Shown here: positions 59,761-64,000 of the stretch, one piece after another
Layout: the number at the start of each line of letters is the position of its first letter
How positions within the stretch are numbered: the stretch's first letter is position 1
NCBI RefSeq assembly: GCF_016806835.2
Contig: NZ_CP086111.1
Span: 427,501-491,500, forward strand
Direction: 5' to 3'
Origin: Skermanella rosea
GTDB lineage: Bacteria > Pseudomonadota > Alphaproteobacteria > Azospirillales > Azospirillaceae
Length of the DNA stretch: 64,000 bases
Translations under genes and position numbers: made by a program
Notes under the pieces: model-generated
Databases searched by the model: none
Told to the model about the DNA's origin: nothing
Seen by the model: the letters and a program-made list of their open reading frames with translations, nothing else

Positions 59761-60630
59761 ATGACCCCTCCTGAATCGAAGAAGTTCACCGGCACCGACA
59801 ACTACGTCGCCACCGAGGACCTGCGGGTGGCGGTCAACGCCGCGGTGGCGCTCCAGCGCCCGCTGCTGGTCAAGGGCGAGCCCGGCACCGGCAAGACGAT
59901 CCTGGCCGAGGAGATCGCGCGGGCGCTGGGCCGCCCGCTGATCCAATGGCATATCAAGTCCACGACCAAGGCTCAGCAGGGCCTGTACGAGTACGACGCC
60001 GTCAGCCGCCTGCGCGACAGCCAGCTGGGCGACGAGCGGGTTCGCGACATCGCGAACTACATCGTCAAGGGCAAGCTGTGGGAGGCGTTCGACGCGCCGG
60101 AGGCGCCGGTGCTCCTGATCGACGAGATCGACAAGGCGGACATCGAGTTCCCCAACGACCTGCTGCTCGAACTGGACCGGATGGAGTTCTTCGTCTACGA
60201 GACGCGGCAGGTGGTGAAGGCGCGCCGGCGTCCGGTCGTGATCATCACCTCGAACAACGAGAAGGAACTGCCGGACGCCTTCCTGCGCCGCTGCTTTTTC
60301 CATTATATCCGCTTCCCCGAGCCGGAGACGATGGCGCGCATCGTCGAGGTCCATTACCCCGGACTGAAGGGCGACCTGCTGCGGGAAGCGCTGACCCTGT
60401 TCTACGAGGTCCGCGAGACTCCCGGCCTCAAGAAAAAGCCCAGCACCTCGGAGCTGCTGGACTGGATCAAGCTGCTGATGGTCGAGGACGTGTCGCCGGA
60501 AACCCTGCGCACCCGCGACGCCAAGAAGCTGATCCCGCCGCTCCACGGCGCCCTGCTGAAGAACGAGCAGGACGTCCACCTGTTCGAGCGTCTAGCCTTC
60601 CTCAGCCGGCGCGAACGGGGAGGCGGCTGA
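59761..60630 (+). CDS. MoxR-family AAA+ ATPase
   Basis: 289 residues. Walker A VKGEPGTGKTILAEEIA (~38-50), Walker B VLLIDEIDKADIEF, sensor 1 RRPVVIITSNNEKELPDAFL and arginine finger RRCFFHYIRFPEP. MoxR ATPases act as chaperones together with VWA proteins for metal-cofactor insertion or complex assembly. The VWA partner is encoded at 61180. Starts one base after the alaS stop. Confidence 0.93.
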   Translation: MTPPESKKFTGTDNYVATEDLRVAVNAAVALQRPLLVKGEPGTGKTILAEEIARALGRPLIQWHIKSTTKAQQGLYEYDAVSRLRDSQLGDERVRDIANYIVKGKLWEAFDAPEAPVLLIDEIDKADIEFPNDLLLELDRMEFFVYETRQVVKARRRPVVIITSNNEKELPDAFLRRCFFHYIRFPEPETMARIVEVHYPGLKGDLLREALTLFYEVRETPGLKKKPSTSELLDWIKLLMVEDVSPETLRTRDAKKLIPPLHGALLKNEQDVHLFERLAFLSRRERGGG

Positions 60631-60719
60631 AGGGAGAGGGCATACCTCGAAAGTTCGTGACGAATGCGGTCGTAACGGTTAGAGTCAGCCAGTGACTTCC
60701 GTCGGAAGATGCCCGCGAC

Positions 60720-61106
60720 ATGGAAAAGCCGGATGAAGCGCTTGTAATCCTCAATCGGCTTGAGCCGATGCTTTCCACCATCCTGGAACAGCAGGAACGC
60801 ATTCTTTCGGAACAGGGCCGCATGTCCGCAGAGCTGGTCTGCATGAACCAGGAGTTGGTCCGCCTGTCAGCGGAACAGGGCCGCACGAACCAGGAGTTGA
60901 CGCGCCTCGGGCAGGAGCAGGTCCGGATGTCCGACACCTTGATCCGGCTGGAAGCCCGGATGACCTCGGGGGAGGATCGCCTGCGGCGGATCGAGGAGCA
61001 CCTGGACGTGGCGGAGTTGCGTGGCCGGGTCGAGGAGATCAGCCGCCGGCTTCCCACCAGCCTCGCCTACGTGCCGCCTCCCGCCCGCAAGGATCCGGGG
61101 AAATAA
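60720..61106 (+). CDS. Coiled-coil protein, 128 residues
   Basis: Not recognised. Almost the whole protein is a coiled-coil with a repeating pattern of about 14 residues (QERILSEQGRMSAELVCMNQ, ELVRLSAEQGRTNQELTRLG), then a short Pro-rich tail. No membrane segment. It sits between moxR and its VWA partner, which are normally adjacent. Confidence 0.75.
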   Translation: MEKPDEALVILNRLEPMLSTILEQQERILSEQGRMSAELVCMNQELVRLSAEQGRTNQELTRLGQEQVRMSDTLIRLEARMTSGEDRLRRIEEHLDVAELRGRVEEISRRLPTSLAYVPPPARKDPGK

Positions 61107-61179
61107 GGGCGGAATCATCGGGCCGAAACATGGCACTATGCGGGCCTGACCCATTCAGCCCGAAATTCACCGACGAGCC

Positions 61180-62367
61180 ATGTTCACGACTTTCTTCTAC
61201 GAGCTGCGCAAGGCGCAGGTGCCGGTATCCCTGAAGGAGTACTTGGCGCTGATGGAGGCGATGCGCCAAGGCATCGCCGACTACAGCGTCGAGGATTTCT
61301 ATTATCTCTCCCGCACCTGCCTCGTGAAGGACGAGCGCAACCTGGACAAGTTCGACCAGGTGTTCGGCCATGTCTTCAAGGGGCTGGAGGGTACGGCCGA
61401 GGGGGGCGAGCCGGTCACCGCCGAGATTCCCGAGGAATGGCTGCGCAAGCTCGCCGAGAAGTACCTCACGGAGGAGGAGAAGCGGCAGATCCAGTCGCTC
61501 GGCGGCTGGGACAAGCTGATGGAGACGCTGGCCCAGCGGCTGGCGGAGCAGAAGGGGCGCCATCAGGGTGGCTCCAAATGGATCGGCACGGCCGGCACCT
61601 CGCCGTTCGGCGCCTACGGCTACAATCCCGAGGGTGTCCGCATCGGGCAGGAGGGCAGCCGCCATCGCCGGGCCGTGAAGGTTTGGGACAAGCGCGAGTT
61701 CAGGAACCTGGACGACACGGTCGAGCTGGGCACCCGCAACATCAAGGTGGCGTTGCGCCGGCTGCGCAAGTTCGCCCGCGAAGGTGCCGCGGAGGAACTG
61801 GACCTGCCCGACACGATCCGCTCGACCGCCCGGAATGCCGGTACGCTCGACCTCAAGATGGTCCGGGAGCGGCACAACAGCGTCAAGGTGCTGCTGTTCC
61901 TGGACGTCGGCGGCTCCATGGACGACCATATCCGGATCTGCGAGGAGCTGTTCTCGGCCGCGCGGGGCGAGTTCAAGCACCTGGAATATTTCTATTTCCA
62001 CAATTGCGTCTACGAGGGCCTGTGGCGCGACAATCGCCGACGGCACGCCGAGCGCACGCCCACGTGGGACGTGCTGCACACCTATGGGGCGGACTACAAG
62101 CTTGTCTTCGTCGGTGATGCCGCGATGAGCCCCTACGAGATCGTCTATCCCGGCGGCAGTGTCGAGCATTGGAACGAGGAGGCCGGGCAGGTCTGGCTCC
62201 AGCGCCTGCTGAACACCTACAGCCGCTCGATCTGGCTCAATCCCTCCCCCGAAGCCTATTGGAGCTACACGGAGAGCACCCGCATCCTTCAGAGGCTGAT
62301 GGGCGGGCGCATGTATCCGCTGACCATCGATGGGCTGGACGCCGGAATGCGCGAGCTGAGCCGATGA
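61180..62367 (+). CDS. VWA-domain protein (CoxE-like), MoxR partner
   Basis: 395 residues. N-terminal FTTFFYELRKAQVPVSLKEY is typical of CoxE-like proteins. The VWA domain has the metal-site variant FLDVGGSMDDHIRICEE and later VFVGDAAMSPYEI. It would work with the MoxR ATPase upstream in assembly of a protein complex. The MIDAS motif is DxGGS rather than DxSxS, as in other members of this subfamily. Confidence 0.9.
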   Translation: MFTTFFYELRKAQVPVSLKEYLALMEAMRQGIADYSVEDFYYLSRTCLVKDERNLDKFDQVFGHVFKGLEGTAEGGEPVTAEIPEEWLRKLAEKYLTEEEKRQIQSLGGWDKLMETLAQRLAEQKGRHQGGSKWIGTAGTSPFGAYGYNPEGVRIGQEGSRHRRAVKVWDKREFRNLDDTVELGTRNIKVALRRLRKFAREGAAEELDLPDTIRSTARNAGTLDLKMVRERHNSVKVLLFLDVGGSMDDHIRICEELFSAARGEFKHLEYFYFHNCVYEGLWRDNRRRHAERTPTWDVLHTYGADYKLVFVGDAAMSPYEIVYPGGSVEHWNEEAGQVWLQRLLNTYSRSIWLNPSPEAYWSYTESTRILQRLMGGRMYPLTIDGLDAGMRELSR

Positions 62368-62832
62368 CCGGCAGGGTGCCGGCCCGCGGGCGTGGCGGCG
62401 AAGTCACGGTGCGTAATCGTTTTCATGTCCGGCGCTCGGCTGAAATAGAAAGAACAGTTCATGCAATTGCCTGGAAAGTTATCGCAGTGATATCTTTCCC
62501 TTGCGAATGAGCGCAGGCGTGCGGACCTGCGGGACGCGGCATTCCGTTGGAATGATTGGCATATATCCGGTTCATCCCCCGTATCGCGACAGAATGGTCT
62601 TTCTGTTCGGTCGCGTCTTCGACTTGGCGGCGACTGTGATTTAAACAAATGGTTTACCACCTTTGCATATAAATGTAACAGCAACCCTCTAGGCATGGGC
62701 GGGCTTATCTGGTAGCCTTCCACCGCGTCGGCACTAGATATAGGTTTTTATGGAAAGCGGCACGCCATATGCGGCCCACCATACTCCTGTCGGCAACAAA
62801 TAATAGGGACCCGGATGAGTGGAGACAGCGGC
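62368..62832. other. Intergenic region upstream of gcrA, no gene seen
   Basis: 465 bases, clearly richer in A/T than the surroundings (for example near 62440-62520 and 62635-62690). No convincing frame, RNA gene or repeat was found. It probably holds the gcrA promoter; stretches such as TTGCATATAAATG near 62664 could contribute a -10 element, but I cannot fix it. Confidence 0.6.
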
Positions 62833-63201
62833 ATGAGTTGGACTGACGAGCGGGTAGAGCGCCTGAAGCAACTCTGGGGTCAGGGGATGAGCGCGAGCGA
62901 GATCGCGGACACCCTGGGTGACGTCACGCGCAACGCCGTGATCGGCAAGGCCCATCGCCTTGGATTGTCGGGACGGCCGTCACCGATCAAGAAGAAGCCG
63001 TCGCGCGGCGCCACGATCCTCGCCCTGACCGAGCGCATGTGCAAATGGCCGGTCGGCGACCCCAAGCACGCGGATTTCCATTTCTGCGGCAAGACGGCCC
63101 AGCCCGGCATGCCCTATTGCGCGGAGCATGCCGCCATCGCTTACCAGCCCAGCTCGAAGAAGCGGGACGACGATCGCGAGCGCAAAGTCGGCGCCGCCTG
63201 A
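62833..63201 (+). CDS. gcrA: Cell cycle regulator GcrA
   Basis: 122 residues from the ATG at 62833 (MSWTDERVERLKQLWGQGMS), chosen because GcrA proteins start with MSWTDERV and GGAGA lies seven bases upstream; the ATG at 62815 would add six residues. EIADTLGDVTRNAVIGKAHR is the DNA-binding HTH; the C-terminal part has CKWPVGDP, FCGK and MPYCAEH. In Caulobacter GcrA activates sigma-70 promoters with methylated GANTC sites. Confidence 0.96.
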   Translation: MSWTDERVERLKQLWGQGMSASEIADTLGDVTRNAVIGKAHRLGLSGRPSPIKKKPSRGATILALTERMCKWPVGDPKHADFHFCGKTAQPGMPYCAEHAAIAYQPSSKKRDDDRERKVGAA

Positions 63202-63226
63202 TCCGACCTCCGCGACGCCACCCGAC

Positions 63227-63261
63227 AGCCCGCCGGCACCCCACCGGCGGGCTTCTTTTTT
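63227..63261 (+). terminator. Rho-independent terminator of gcrA
   Basis: Stem AGCCCGCCGG / CCGGCGGGCT, seven-base loop, then TCTTTTTT. Confidence 0.93.
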
Positions 63262-63294
63262 GGGCGGGACGCGGCCCCGCGCCGGCTTCTCGGC

Positions 63295-63323
63295 AAAGAA
63301 AAAGGGGTGCCGGACGGCACCCC
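63295..63323 (-). terminator. Rho-independent terminator of the OmpA-family gene
   Basis: On the minus strand the stem GGGGTGCC/GGCACCCC is followed by TTTTTCTTTG. A further hairpin around GACCCTCCG/CGGAGGGAC lies between it and the gene. Confidence 0.85.
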
Positions 63324-63373
63324 TCTCTCCCGGTGGGACCCTCCGCTCGGAGGGACCCGTGAAACCCGCCCGA

Positions 63374-63952
63374 TTACTGGAAGCGGATTTCGGCGCGACG
63401 GTTGGACGGCTCGCGGACGCCGTCGCCGGTGGCGATCAGAGGCTGCGTCTCGCCGAGGCCGCGGGTGGTGATCTGACCGGCCGGGACGCCACGCTGCACC
63501 AGAGCCTCGCGCACGGCGGTCGCACGACGCTCCGACAGGCGCTGGTTGTAGGCCGGCGAGCCCGAGGTGTCGGTGTGGCCGAGCACGTTCAGGCGGGAGG
63601 CGTTGGTCCGGCGGGCATCGCTGACCACCGTGTTCAGGATGTCCTGGGCCGCCGGGGTGATGGCCGAGCGGTCGAAGTCGAAGAACACGAAGTAGACGGC
63701 GTTGGCCAGCGGAGCGGCCGGCGGAACGGCTGCGGCCGGGGCGGCGGCGGCCGCTGCGGGCGGCGGCGGGCAGTCATAGCTTCCGGCGTGGAGAACGGCA
63801 GTGTTGTTGGCGGCAACCACGGGCTTGCCGGTGGAGTCCACCACCGTGTTGCACTTTTCCGGGGCGCTTTGAGCCAGCACGCTGGCGGGCGCAACCACCG
63901 ACATCGCCAGGAACGCAAAGACGCCCGAGGCAGCGATTTGATTAAGGCGCAC
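63374..63952 (-). CDS. OmpA-family outer membrane protein
   Basis: 192 residues from the GTG at 63952, which has GGGAG six bases upstream; an ATG at 63988 gives a less usual N-terminus. A signal peptide (ASGVFAFLAMSVVAPASVLA) is followed by a short N-terminal region with two cysteines, an Ala/Pro linker, and the OmpA C-terminal peptidoglycan-binding domain: VYFVFFDFDRSAITPAAQDI, LGHTDTSGSPAYNQRLSERR and NRRAEIRFQ. There is no beta-barrel, so it is a periplasmic or lipid-free peptidoglycan-associated protein. Confidence 0.92.
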   Translation of the reverse strand: MRLNQIAASGVFAFLAMSVVAPASVLAQSAPEKCNTVVDSTGKPVVAANNTAVLHAGSYDCPPPPAAAAAAPAAAVPPAAPLANAVYFVFFDFDRSAITPAAQDILNTVVSDARRTNASRLNVLGHTDTSGSPAYNQRLSERRATAVREALVQRGVPAGQITTRGLGETQPLIATGDGVREPSNRRAEIRFQ

Positions 63953-64000
63953 GACCTTCTCCCTTGAGCTGAATTGGTGCATCAACATAACGCGTACACG

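Overview
The window looks like chromosomal DNA of a GC-rich alphaproteobacterium of the Rhodospirillales/Azospirillaceae type (Skermanella- or Azospirillum-like). This is inferred from the combination of FlbT, FlaF, FliX, MotE, CckA and GcrA, the single-cysteine DksA, and a fused TAXI-type TRAP permease. No species can be fixed from the sequence alone. About two thirds of the window is a large flagellar cluster, and the rest is housekeeping and metabolic genes.

Layout. 1-17.4 kb is a flagellin and flagellin-modification region. It holds three TPR/SPINDLY-type glycosyltransferase genes (one cut by the window edge), a FlbT-like gene, a chemoreceptor, flgK-flgL, a GT-B glycosyltransferase, flagellin, flaF, a DUF1217 gene, a TPR-methyltransferase and flbT. 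17.6-24.4 kb carries fliK-flgD-flgE and flgI-flgJ-flgN on the minus strand and fliX on the plus strand. 24.5-34.9 kb is non-flagellar: dksA, nadE, a TAXI TRAP transporter, a DUF3800 gene of different composition, a small GNAT gene, egtD, a Tat-exported oxidoreductase and a 26-residue membrane peptide. 35.2-46 kb has flgF-flgG-flgA-flgH (minus) diverging from fliL-fliM-DUF6468-motE-cheZ-TPR (plus). 46-47.4 kb has two stress-type genes. 47.4-52.9 kb has an fhlB-fliO-fliP operon (minus) diverging from flgB-flgC-fliE-fliQ-fliR-flhB (plus), followed by cckA. 55.7-64 kb has recA with an SOS box, alaS, a moxR/VWA pair split by a coiled-coil gene, gcrA and an OmpA-family gene.

How it works together. 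Six good sigma-54 promoters (GG-N10-GC) lie before flgK, fliK, flgI, flgF, fliL and flgB. A perfect inverted repeat CGGCA-N5-TGCCG, interpreted here as the FlbD-binding (ftr) site of this lineage, accompanies most of them. Three perfect CtrA-type boxes (TTAA-N7-TTAAC) lie near flbT, fliX and flgB. With fliX, cckA and gcrA all in the window, this suggests a Caulobacter-like cell-cycle to CtrA to FliX/FlbD/sigma-54 hierarchy. FlbT and FlaF would act on flagellin expression.

The most striking observation is that two SPINDLY-type glycosyltransferase genes on either side of the flagellin locus share a 1,356-bp segment with only one silent difference seen. The segment covers the whole catalytic half and ends exactly at the stop codon, while the TPR halves are clearly different. 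This points to recent gene conversion or module copying that puts one catalytic unit behind two TPR adaptors, probably for flagellin glycosylation.
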